Source of the DNA: Nonomuraea coxensis DSM 45129
GTDB lineage: Bacteria; Actinomycetota; Actinomycetes; Streptosporangiales; Streptosporangiaceae
Direction of reading: 5' to 3'
Length of the DNA stretch: 64,000 bases
Assembly: GCF_019397265.1 (NCBI RefSeq)
Contig: NZ_CP068985.1
Location: 8,898,501 to 8,962,500 of the forward strand
Position 1 is the first letter of the stretch, and every line of letters begins with the position of its first letter. The notes under the pieces are model-generated. The model did not search any database. It saw only the letters and a program-made list of their open reading frames with translations, and was not told where the DNA came from. This document shows positions 33,459 through 41,114 of this stretch, one piece after another. Made by a program: the position numbers and the translations under genes.

Positions 33459-34802
33459 TCAGCCGAGCACCGGGAAGTTGGAGCGGAACACCCCGCGCGG
33501 GTCGCGGGCGCGCTTGATCGCGCGCAGCCGCTCCAGCGTGGCGGCCGGGAACGCCGCCGCGGCCGGCTCGCCGTCGCCGAGGAACGTGAACGGCTTGAGC
33601 CCGGTGGTGTGCGCCGCCACCGCCCCGGCGATCGCGCCCATCCTGGCCGTCCCCGCCGCCACCAGCTCGGGCACCGGCGCGGGGGCGATCATGCTCAGCA
33701 GGTACGGCTCCGCCAGGTGCCCGCAGGCGCCGCCGTCCGCGCGGGGCCTGGCCAGCGCGCCGCCGAGGTGGCGCACCTGGACCGTCGCCAGCGGCGCGAT
33801 GCCCTCGGCCGTCGCCGCCAGCAGGGCCGCCACGGCGTCGTCGCCGAGGTCGGTCAGCAGCTCCCCGCGCGACAGGACGGGCATGGGCTCGGTCGGCTCG
33901 GCGCAGACGGAGCCCAGCTCGGCGACCGGCAGCTCGCCGCGGGTGTCCAGCAGCAGGCCGGGCACCGACTCCAGCGGGCGCACCAGGTCACGGCCGGCGG
34001 CGGCGTCGCCGAGGAACGTGAGGTCCACCATGACGGCGGCGAGGCCGCGCAGCGGCTCGGGCACCTCGGGGAAGGGCGGGAACTCCGCGAGGGTGAACCA
34101 CAGGGTCAGCTCCTCGGGCGCGCTCGCGGTGATCTCGCGGAAGGCGGCCATGACCTCGGCGGCGCGGGCGGCGGGCCACAGCATGCGGCCGCCGTACAGG
34201 CGGGCGGCGGGGAACAGCTCCAGCTCCAGCGCGGTCACCACGGCGAAGTCGCCGCCGCCGCCGCGCAGGGCCCAGAACAGGTCGGGGTCGGAGTCGGCGG
34301 TGACCCGGGAGGTGGCGCCGTCGGCGTCCACGATCTCCAGGGCGCGCACGGAGTTGGCGGCCAGGCCGCGGGCGCGGCCGTACCAGCTGAGGCCGCCGCC
34401 CAGGGTGTAGCCGGTCACGCTGACGACGGGCGAGCTGCCCGCGGGGCCGGTGAGGTCGTGCTTGGCGGCGGCGGTCAGCAGTTCGCCCCACGAGGCCCCG
34501 GCCTCGACCCGCGCCACGCGCTCGCCGGGGCGGACCTCCACGGCGCGCATCCGGGAGGTGCGGATGAGGATCTCGCCGTCGAGGCCGCTGGTGGCGCCGT
34601 GGCCGCTCGGCTGCGTGGTGACCCGGAGCCCGGACGCGGCGGCCTGGCGGACCACGGCGGCCACGTCGGCGGCGCCCTCGGCCTCGACCACGGCGGAGAC
34701 CCGCTGCGGCACCGCGCGGTTCCAGGCCAGCGCCGCCTGCTCGAAGCCGTCGTCGCCGGCGGACAGCGTCAGCCCGCGCAGCGCCCTGTGGTCGATGGTC
34801 AT
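33459..34802 (-). CDS. FAD-binding oxidoreductase of the berberine-bridge (BBE) type
   Basis: 447 residues; AGGGGG precedes the ATG. PCMH-type FAD domain with VVRQAAASGLRVTTQPSGHG (the histidine is the usual 8-alpha FAD attachment site), TLGGGLSWYGRARGLAANS, and DLFWALRGGGGDFAVVTALE; the second cysteine attachment site (GxxGxCxx) is replaced by GGGLSWYG. The C-terminal BBE segment is RDPRGVFRSNFPVLG. It probably oxidises an alcohol, sugar or specialised metabolite using oxygen. No linked biosynthetic genes identify the substrate. Confidence 0.85.
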   Translation of the reverse strand: MTIDHRALRGLTLSAGDDGFEQAALAWNRAVPQRVSAVVEAEGAADVAAVVRQAAASGLRVTTQPSGHGATSGLDGEILIRTSRMRAVEVRPGERVARVEAGASWGELLTAAAKHDLTGPAGSSPVVSVTGYTLGGGLSWYGRARGLAANSVRALEIVDADGATSRVTADSDPDLFWALRGGGGDFAVVTALELELFPAARLYGGRMLWPAARAAEVMAAFREITASAPEELTLWFTLAEFPPFPEVPEPLRGLAAVMVDLTFLGDAAAGRDLVRPLESVPGLLLDTRGELPVAELGSVCAEPTEPMPVLSRGELLTDLGDDAVAALLAATAEGIAPLATVQVRHLGGALARPRADGGACGHLAEPYLLSMIAPAPVPELVAAGTARMGAIAGAVAAHTTGLKPFTFLGDGEPAAAAFPAATLERLRAIKRARDPRGVFRSNFPVLG

Positions 34803-34980
34803 GTGGTCCCCCTGTCGTGACGGTGTTGTCGATCGCCAAGGATGGACCACCGCGCTAAACAGTGGGTTGTATGTGACTTGTGCCGGACTTGTCCAAGAAA
34901 GTCAGGTTGATCTGCCCTATGTACGTGCCGACGACCATGACACCGTCAAGGGGACGGTGACGTACCCATCTGGAGGAGCC

Positions 34981-36255
34981 GTGTGCGCGTTCCACATCAT
35001 CGACCTGGGCGCCATGCAGATCCTGGACTCCCGCGGTCGCCCCACCCTGTCGGTCACCGTCACCCTGGCCGGCGGCGCGACCGGGTGGGCCGGCGTTCCC
35101 TCCGGCGCCTCCACCGGCGCCCGCGAGGCCGTCGAACTGCGTGACGGCGACAGCGGCAGGTACGCCGGCGCCGGCGTGACACGGGCGGCCGCGCGCATCA
35201 CCGGCACCATCTTCCACCGGTTGAAGGGCCGGCCCTGGTACTCGCTCGCCGACGTCGACCAGGCCCTCATCGAGCTGGACGGCACCCCGGACAAGAGCCG
35301 GCTCGGCGGCAACGCCACCGTGGGCGTGTCGATGGCCGTCGCGCGGGCCGTCGCGGCGGCGCACGGCCAGCAGCTGTGGGAGTTCCTGTCCCCGTCCACG
35401 GTCCGGCCCAGGATGCCGGTGCCGCACTTCAACATGGTGAGCGGCGGCATGCACGCCTCCAACCAGCTCGACTTCCAGGAGTTCATGATCGCCCCGATCG
35501 GCGCGCCGTCGATGGCCGAGGCCGTACGGGCCGGGGTCGAGATCTACGCCGTGCTGCGCGCGAACCTGGCCGCCGCAGGACGGCCCACCGGGCAGGGCGA
35601 CGACGGCGGCTTCGCGCCCGACTTCACCCGCCCCCGCGAGGTGCTGACGGCGCTGATGCGGGCCATCGACGACGCCGGCTACACCGCCGCCCGCGACCAG
35701 GTCGCCATCGCGCTCGACCCGGCCGCCACCCGGTTCCGCGACGCCGACGGCGCCTACCGGGTGGCCGGCGAACGGCTGTCCGGCCCGGAGCTGATCGAGC
35801 TGTACGCGGACCTCGCCGCCGACTTCCCCATCTGGAGCATCGAGGACGGCATGGCCGAGGACGACGCCGACGGCTGGCGGCGGCTCACCGAACGACTCGG
35901 CGAGCGGCTCCAGCTCGTCGGCGACGACGTGTTCTGCACCAACCCCGCCGTCATCGAGCAGGGCATCGCCGGCGCCGTCGCCAACGCGGCGCTCATCAAG
36001 GTCAACCAGGCCGGCACCGTCACCGAGACGCTCCAGGCCATGGACCTGTGCCGCAAGCACGGCTACGCGCGCATGGTCTCCCACCGCTCCGGCGAGACCG
36101 TGGACGACTTCATCGCCGAGCTGGCCGTGGCCACCGGCTGCGGGCAGTTCAAGGGGGGCGCCCCGGCGCGCGGCGAGCGCGTCATCAAGTACAACCGGCT
36201 GATGCACATCGCCGCGCAGCGGCCCGACCTGCCGTACGGGCTGGCCGACCGGTGA
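34981..36255 (+). CDS. Enolase paralogue (divergent)
   Basis: 424 residues from GTG with GGAGGAG upstream. Full enolase layout: ILDSRGRPTL and SGASTGAREAVELRD near the N-terminus, HASNQLDFQEFMIAP with its Glu, the metal ligands in IALDPAA, WSIEDGMAEDD and LVGDDVFCTNP, the catalytic lysine in LIKVNQAGTVTET, and SHRSGETVDDF. One key position differs: the family GDEGGFAP motif is GDDGGFAP here, so the conserved catalytic-site glutamate (Glu211 in yeast enolase) is aspartate. The protein also diverges in NMVSGGMHAS. It may be a weak or specialised enolase, with a housekeeping copy elsewhere. Gene alone, no operon. Confidence 0.85.
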   Translation: MCAFHIIDLGAMQILDSRGRPTLSVTVTLAGGATGWAGVPSGASTGAREAVELRDGDSGRYAGAGVTRAAARITGTIFHRLKGRPWYSLADVDQALIELDGTPDKSRLGGNATVGVSMAVARAVAAAHGQQLWEFLSPSTVRPRMPVPHFNMVSGGMHASNQLDFQEFMIAPIGAPSMAEAVRAGVEIYAVLRANLAAAGRPTGQGDDGGFAPDFTRPREVLTALMRAIDDAGYTAARDQVAIALDPAATRFRDADGAYRVAGERLSGPELIELYADLAADFPIWSIEDGMAEDDADGWRRLTERLGERLQLVGDDVFCTNPAVIEQGIAGAVANAALIKVNQAGTVTETLQAMDLCRKHGYARMVSHRSGETVDDFIAELAVATGCGQFKGGAPARGERVIKYNRLMHIAAQRPDLPYGLADR

Positions 36256-36271
36256 GGCGCCCCGCCCCAGG

Positions 36272-36748
36272 TCAGCCCGCGGCGGCCGCCTCCAACGCCC
36301 GGATGTCGATCTTGCGCATGCCGAGCATCGCCTTCATCGCACGCCCGGCCCGGTCAGGGTCGGGGTCGGTGATCAGCTCGGGCAGGCGGCTCGGCACGAT
36401 CTGCCAGGACAGACCCCACCGGTCCTTGAGCCAGCCGCACTGCGACTCCTCGCCGCCGTCCGCGGTGAGCTTGGCCCACAGCTCGTCCACCTCCTCCTGC
36501 GTCTCGCAGGTCACGTACAGCGAGACCGCCTCGTTGAAGGTGAAGTGGGGGCCGCCGTTCAGCGCGAGGAAACTCTGGCCGGCCAGCTCGAACTCGACCA
36601 GCATCGCCGTGCCGGCCGGCCCCGGGCCGGCCTCGCCGTTGCGCTGGACGTGCACGATCCGCGAGCCGGCGAACAACGAGGTGTAGAAGACCGCGGCCTC
36701 CTCCGCCTGGTTGTCGAACCACAGGTACGTCCTGATCTTCTGCGTCAT
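36272..36748 (-). CDS. VOC-superfamily (PhnB/3-demethylubiquinone-like) protein
   Basis: 158 residues. Two betaalphabetabetabeta modules of the glyoxalase fold: IRTYLWFDNQAEEAAVFYTSLF at the start, VEFELAGQSFLALNGG in the middle and CGWLKDRWGLSWQIVPSRLP near the end, the pattern of PhnB-type proteins. Members bind small metabolites or resist antibiotics, without a certain reaction. AAAGGG precedes the ATG. Convergent with the enolase gene. Confidence 0.88.
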   Translation of the reverse strand: MTQKIRTYLWFDNQAEEAAVFYTSLFAGSRIVHVQRNGEAGPGPAGTAMLVEFELAGQSFLALNGGPHFTFNEAVSLYVTCETQEEVDELWAKLTADGGEESQCGWLKDRWGLSWQIVPSRLPELITDPDPDRAGRAMKAMLGMRKIDIRALEAAAAG

Positions 36749-36807
36749 CTGTCTGAACCCTTTCACCAGCCTGTAGGGCGTTTCGTCATCAACGCGTCGA
36801 CCGGGAT

Positions 36808-36841
36808 CCGGCCGATTCGACACGACGGCCGGGATTTTTTT
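36808..36841 (+). terminator. Rho-independent terminator upstream of the imiditide-type genes
   Basis: CCGGCCG (36808-36814) and CGGCCGG (36826-36832) form a perfect 7-bp stem with an 11-nt loop, followed by seven T residues (36835-36841). Oriented for plus-strand transcription. It lies upstream of the promoter at 36895, so it insulates the peptide operon from read-through. Confidence 0.72.
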
Positions 36842-36894
36842 CGCGGGAGAGTTCGGGGAGTTCGCACGCCCTTCCGGGGCTGACCCCCACGCCA

Positions 36895-36923
36895 TTGCCG
36901 CCCGCGACGCGTACACGTATGGT
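36895..36923 (+). promoter_or_regulatory. SigA-type promoter of the peptide/methyltransferase operon
   Basis: TTGCCG (36895-36900) and TATGGT (36918-36923) with exactly 17 bp between them match TTGACA/TAnnnT. Transcription would start near 36930, giving a 30-nt leader with AAGGAG just before the ATG at 36960. Confidence 0.55.
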
Positions 36924-36959
36924 GACGTTGAGCGACGATCCGGCGAAGGAGCAGACCTC

Positions 36960-37100
36960 ATGGGCGGTAAGCACGGCGGCAAAGGCCCCACCGACCGGCC
37001 CTTCGAGCAGGGCAAGGACAAAGGCAGCGGCAGCACCAGCGACCAGCAGGGCACCGCTCGCGGCGGTAAGCACGGTGGTGGCAAGGGCGGCAAGAAGTAG
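36960..37100 (+). CDS. Gly/Lys-rich 46-aa peptide, putative imiditide precursor
   Basis: 46 residues, strongly basic, with no hydrophobic core. Begins MGGKHGGKGPTDRPFEQG and ends ARGGKHGGGKGGKK, so the motif GGKHGGK opens and closes it, encoded by a direct DNA repeat GGCGGTAAGCACGG. Three aspartates (12, 20, 28) lie in the central segment. AAGGAG precedes the ATG. The methyltransferase gene starts two bases after the stop. In the imiditide RiPP family, a PIMT-like methyltransferase converts one Asp of a charged linear precursor to an aspartimide; this peptide fits that description. Which Asp, if any, is modified cannot be read from sequence. Confidence 0.7.
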   Translation: MGGKHGGKGPTDRPFEQGKDKGSGSTSDQQGTARGGKHGGGKGGKK

Positions 37101-37102
37101 CC

Positions 37103-38248
37103 GTGGACCTGACCAGCCACCTGGACCGGCTCGTCGCCACGCTCGACCCGCGGAAGCGCGGCCACGTCGGCCCGGCCATCGCCGACGCCGTCCGCGCCGT
37201 GCCCCGCGACCAGTTCATCCCGGACCTCGGCATCATCCGGGATGACGCCGGCGAACCGCGCCTGATCGACCGCCACGCCGACCCGGACGCCTGGTACCGG
37301 GCGGTGTACGGCGGCAAGTCGATCGTCACCCAGCTCGACGACGGCGCGACGCCGCTGACGGAGCTGCGCGGCGACTTCACCTCATCGGCGTCCGAACCGG
37401 GCACCGTCGCCGACTTCCTGCATCACCTCGCGGTCGAGGACGGCATGCGCGTGCTGGAGATCGGCACCGGCACCGGCTACACCGCCGCCCTGCTCTGCCA
37501 CCTGGTCGGCGCTCATGGGAGCGTGACCTCGGTCGAGGTCGACGCCGGCGTCGCGGAGCAGGCCGCCAGGAACCTCGCCGCCGTCGGCGTCCGGCCGCGG
37601 CTGGTCGTCGGCGACGGCGCCGCCGGGGTTCCGGGGCGGGCGCCGTACGACCGCGTGCACGTGACATGCGGCATCCGGCATGTCCCGTACGCGTGGGTCG
37701 AGCAGTGCCGGCCCGGCGCGCTGATCGTGGCGCCGTGGCGGCCCGGTTTCGGCATCGGCTTCTGCCTTCGGCTGCAGGTCCAGCAGGACAGGACCGCGCG
37801 CGGCGGGATCGTGGACTTCGCGGAGTACATGTGGATGCGCTCCCAGCGGCCGGCCACGGACGAGGCCCCGCCGGGGGACGAGCGCCGGCAGTATTGGACG
37901 GCGCTGGATCCGCGGGCGTTCGACCAGCTCGACGCGGGCGTCGATCTGACCGTCTCCGCGCTGACCGGGGCGGTCACGACGACCGGCAGCGGCAGCGACG
38001 AAGAGGGAGACTGGTGGCGCATGTGGCTGTCCGACCCCGACGTGCCCGGCTCGTGGGCCGCCGTCACCTGCCGGCCGGGCTCGCGGATCGCGGTGCAGCA
38101 GGCCGGTGAGCGGCCGCTGTGGGACGAGGTGCTGCGGGCGTACGCCCGCTGGGTGGACCTGGGCGAGCCGTCCTGGCGGGACTTCGGCGTCACCGTGGGC
38201 CCGCAGGGCACGAACGTGTGGATCCGATCGCCCGACAACCCACTCTGA
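37103..38248 (+). CDS. PIMT-like O-methyltransferase, putative imiditide-forming enzyme
   Basis: 381 residues, larger than housekeeping protein-isoaspartate methyltransferase (about 210). Residues about 40-230 are the PIMT core: VPRDQFIPD, a SAM site VLEIGTGTGYTAALLCHLVG, VEVDAGVAEQAARN and VHVTCGIRHVPY. The extra C-terminal part ends FGVTVGPQGTNVWIRSP, like the motif found in methyltransferases that act on RiPPs (lasso peptides, graspetides, lanthipeptides, imiditides). It would methylate an Asp side chain, after which the ester collapses to aspartimide. GTG start; directly coupled to the basic 46-aa peptide gene, with no leader protease or exporter next to it. Confidence 0.82.
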   Translation: MDLTSHLDRLVATLDPRKRGHVGPAIADAVRAVPRDQFIPDLGIIRDDAGEPRLIDRHADPDAWYRAVYGGKSIVTQLDDGATPLTELRGDFTSSASEPGTVADFLHHLAVEDGMRVLEIGTGTGYTAALLCHLVGAHGSVTSVEVDAGVAEQAARNLAAVGVRPRLVVGDGAAGVPGRAPYDRVHVTCGIRHVPYAWVEQCRPGALIVAPWRPGFGIGFCLRLQVQQDRTARGGIVDFAEYMWMRSQRPATDEAPPGDERRQYWTALDPRAFDQLDAGVDLTVSALTGAVTTTGSGSDEEGDWWRMWLSDPDVPGSWAAVTCRPGSRIAVQQAGERPLWDEVLRAYARWVDLGEPSWRDFGVTVGPQGTNVWIRSPDNPL

Positions 38249-38263
38249 CCCGCGTACGCCCTG

Positions 38264-40501
38264 TCAAAGGGCCAGGCGGACGGTGACCGAGGCGCCCTCC
38301 CTGGCGGCGAGACCACGGAAGGACAGGGTGGAGCCGGCCAGGAGGGCGTCCCCGGCGAGCAGGCCGGCGACCGGCCGGTCCCAGGTGACGGCCAGCTCCT
38401 CCAGGTCGCGCCGGGGATCGGAGACCGCCAGCGTGGCCGTGCCGTCGCCGTGCTCGCGGGCCAGGACCGCGCACGGGGCGGAGGCGGTCAGGCCGCCGGC
38501 CGATCCGGCGAGCCAGAAGTTCGCGGCGGTGAGGCCGAGGGCGGGCACGCGCACAGCCTGCGCGCCGGTGGAGTTGGCGAGCACCCGCGGCCGGCCGGGA
38601 TCGGCCGCGCGGGCCCGGGTCTCCTCCAGGGTCGCGCCGGGCAGCAGGACGTAGTGGTAGCCGGCCGCGCGGGGGTCGGTGCCGTGGTCGAGCCAGAGCG
38701 TGACGTAGTCGCGGGCGACCCCGCCGCCCGCACGGCGCTCCCGCAGCGTGCGCAGCCCTCCGCCGGGCACCAGGTAGCCGCCGTGGCCCTCCAGGTGCGC
38801 CCAGCCCTCCCCCAGGACGAGCCTCGCGGCGGTCCTGCGGTTGTCGACGATCGTCTCGACCGGCGTGCCGTCCTCGGCGGTGATGCCCGCGCCGAGGCAG
38901 ACCACGGCGTCGTCGAGGAAGAACCACGACGCGAACGCCTCCAGCGTGCTTTCCAGCCCGCTCAGGTGCTGGCCGACGGTCGCGTACGTGCCGTCCGTGG
39001 CCCCGCCGACCCACCGCCACGGCGTACGGGTGTCGCCCCACGCGCCGCCCGCGCCGTCCGGCAGCCGCTTGGCCGAGACGGTCGTGCCGGGCAGGCGGTA
39101 GGGGTCGACGGTGGGCCAGAAGGAGTCGGAGTACTGGTCGCCGTGGCCGTCGGCCCACCAGTAGAGCATCCCGGAGCCGGTGTGCCGGCCGCGCGCGTTC
39201 TCGCCGTTGCCGTGCTCGTAGTGGCCGATGCGGTAGGAGGACATGCTGAGCGCCGCGCACCAGCCGGGCCGCCGGTGCACCGCCCGCGCGCTCATGGGCA
39301 GCAGCCGGTGCCCGGCCGGTTCTGGCGCGGCGGGCACCGCGGGATCGGCCTCGACCGCGGCCAGGCGGGCGTGCGCGGCGGGCTCCAGCGCGGGCCGATG
39401 GCCGCTCCGCGCCGCCCAGCCCTTCACCAGCGCCTGCCAGCGGGCCCGGTACGCGGCCGGGGCCACCTCGCCGAGCAGCAGGATCGCGGCGGCGAGCGCG
39501 TGGCCGCGCTCGTGGTCGCCGAAGGGGCGGCGGGCGATGTCGCGCCCGCGTACGAGGTCCATGCACGCCCCGTCGTGCACGAAAGGAGCGAACGAGCGCT
39601 CCACCACTTCAAAGGCCACCGGATGCGTGACCTCCCACGGCGAGCCGCGCAGCAGCGCGAAGATCAGGGCCGCGCCCGACAGCAGCGTCACGCCGTAGGA
39701 GCCCTGGTAGGGGACGTACTCGTGCTGGATGAACGAGCCGTCCCGGTAGAAGCCGTCGCCTTCGCCGACGTAGCGGAACACCGGCGCCAGCGCGGCGGCC
39801 GCGAGGTCCGCCCTGCCGTGGTCGGCGTCGAGCATCGCCCGCAGGAGCGTCACCAGGCACAGGTCCACGCGGTTGGCGGCGGTGCTGGTGCCGCTGTAGG
39901 AGCCGAGGCGGTGCTCGGGGACGAAGTGGTCGACGGCTCCGGCCAGCGCGCGCCGGCGCTGCTCGCCGAGCAGCGGCTCGACCAGCACGGCAGCGTCGAG
40001 CAGCGCTTTCGGGACGCCGATCTGCCAGTGCCACCAGTTGCCCGCCGGGTAGGCGCCGGCCGCATACACGTGCCGCCGGTAGTGGTCGATCCCGGCGGCC
40101 ACCGCCTCGGCGAGCGCGGGGTCGCCCGTCAGTCCGGTGCCGGGCAGCGCGTACGCGCGCGCCATCGTCCGCAGGCGGCCCGGCGTCGCGGCGAAGGAGG
40201 GGAACGGCTGGTCCGGCCAGAGCCCGCCGGGACCCGCCGCCATCGTGTCCCGGTGGCGGGCGGCGGCCCGGCCCAGGACGGCCAGCTTCGTCCGGTACGG
40301 CTCGGCCGCCGGGTCGTAGCCGGAGCCCGTGGCCAGCTCGCGCCAGCGGCGGCGTAAGCGGACGAAGCAGTCGTCGGGCGTGCGCGCGACCCCGGCCGGC
40401 GTCAGCGCCCCGGCCAGCCCGGCCGCCGCCACCCCGCCGGCCCGCAGGAACGCCCGCCGCCGCACCCTCCTGATTGTCGGCGTCCGCCCGGCGGGTGTCA
40501 T
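38264..40501 (-). CDS. Tat-exported polysaccharide lyase family 8 protein
   Basis: 745 residues. The twin-arginine signal RRVRRRAFLRAGGVAAAG (residues about 11-28) marks folded export. Residues 50-390 form the alpha/alpha toroid with NWWHWQIGVPKALLDAAVL and SFIQHEYVPYQGSYG, the latter holding the catalytic His and Tyr; the beta-sandwich domains follow. Length and motifs match hyaluronate/chondroitin/xanthan lyases, which cut uronic acid polysaccharides by beta-elimination. Substrate unknown. Stop is 16 bp beyond the methyltransferase stop, convergent. The next gene upstream (anti-sigma ATPase) starts on the same strand. Confidence 0.85.
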   Translation of the reverse strand: MTPAGRTPTIRRVRRRAFLRAGGVAAAGLAGALTPAGVARTPDDCFVRLRRRWRELATGSGYDPAAEPYRTKLAVLGRAAARHRDTMAAGPGGLWPDQPFPSFAATPGRLRTMARAYALPGTGLTGDPALAEAVAAGIDHYRRHVYAAGAYPAGNWWHWQIGVPKALLDAAVLVEPLLGEQRRRALAGAVDHFVPEHRLGSYSGTSTAANRVDLCLVTLLRAMLDADHGRADLAAAALAPVFRYVGEGDGFYRDGSFIQHEYVPYQGSYGVTLLSGAALIFALLRGSPWEVTHPVAFEVVERSFAPFVHDGACMDLVRGRDIARRPFGDHERGHALAAAILLLGEVAPAAYRARWQALVKGWAARSGHRPALEPAAHARLAAVEADPAVPAAPEPAGHRLLPMSARAVHRRPGWCAALSMSSYRIGHYEHGNGENARGRHTGSGMLYWWADGHGDQYSDSFWPTVDPYRLPGTTVSAKRLPDGAGGAWGDTRTPWRWVGGATDGTYATVGQHLSGLESTLEAFASWFFLDDAVVCLGAGITAEDGTPVETIVDNRRTAARLVLGEGWAHLEGHGGYLVPGGGLRTLRERRAGGGVARDYVTLWLDHGTDPRAAGYHYVLLPGATLEETRARAADPGRPRVLANSTGAQAVRVPALGLTAANFWLAGSAGGLTASAPCAVLAREHGDGTATLAVSDPRRDLEELAVTWDRPVAGLLAGDALLAGSTLSFRGLAAREGASVTVRLAL

Positions 40502-40517
40502 CCCCGCGAACGACGTG

Positions 40518-40988
40518 TCAGGTCCCGGGACGGATCGGCACCACGGCGCACGCCGCGCCCTCGCGGGGCAGGGCGAACCAGGTGCCCTTGCCCACCAGCT
40601 CGGGGTGCGTGGCGTACCGCTGGGGGTGGCAGCCGTAGAAGCCGTCGGAGAGCCGGGCCACGATGCGCAGGCCGCGCCCGTGCTCGGCCTCCAGGTCGGG
40701 CGGCGCGGGGGCGGGCGGGGCGGGGCCGCCGTCCACGACCACGCACACGACGTCCTTGGCGTCCACGTGCAGCAGCAGCTCATACGGGGCCTCGCCGTAC
40801 ATGAAGGCGTTGGTCACCAGCTCGCTCACCATGAGCACGGCGTCGTCGACGAGGTCCGGGCGCAGGCCGAGGGCCGACAGGTGGCGGCGGATGACCGTAC
40901 GCGCGTGGGCGACCGTCCGGGCGTCCTCCCGCAGCGGCCACACGTACCGCGTCCCGCGCCGGCGGGGCGATCGCAGGGTGGTCGTCAT
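40518..40988 (-). CDS. Anti-sigma-factor-type HATPase (RsbW-like)
   Basis: 156 residues from the ATG giving MTTTLRSPRRRGTRY. GHKL ATPase: AVLMVSELVTNAFMYGE is the N-box, VVDGGPAP the G1 region and GRGLRIVARLSDG the G2 region. Such short proteins bind or phosphorylate anti-anti-sigma factors and control stress or development sigma factors in streptomycete relatives. The longer frame to 41048 lacks a ribosome site. It is 16 bp upstream of the polysaccharide lyase; cotranscription is possible, function link unclear. Confidence 0.85.
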   Translation of the reverse strand: MTTTLRSPRRRGTRYVWPLREDARTVAHARTVIRRHLSALGLRPDLVDDAVLMVSELVTNAFMYGEAPYELLLHVDAKDVVCVVVDGGPAPPAPAPPDLEAEHGRGLRIVARLSDGFYGCHPQRYATHPELVGKGTWFALPREGAACAVVPIRPGT

Positions 40989-41114
40989 TCCGTCTCGCTT
41001 CCGGGGGTTCACGGGTGAACTGAGGCGGCTGTCGAAACGTGTACGCACGAGACGGCCGTCCGGCTCGATGTTTCCGGTGAGAAATCGCGAACGTCAGGAA
41101 AGGCGAACGGAACC

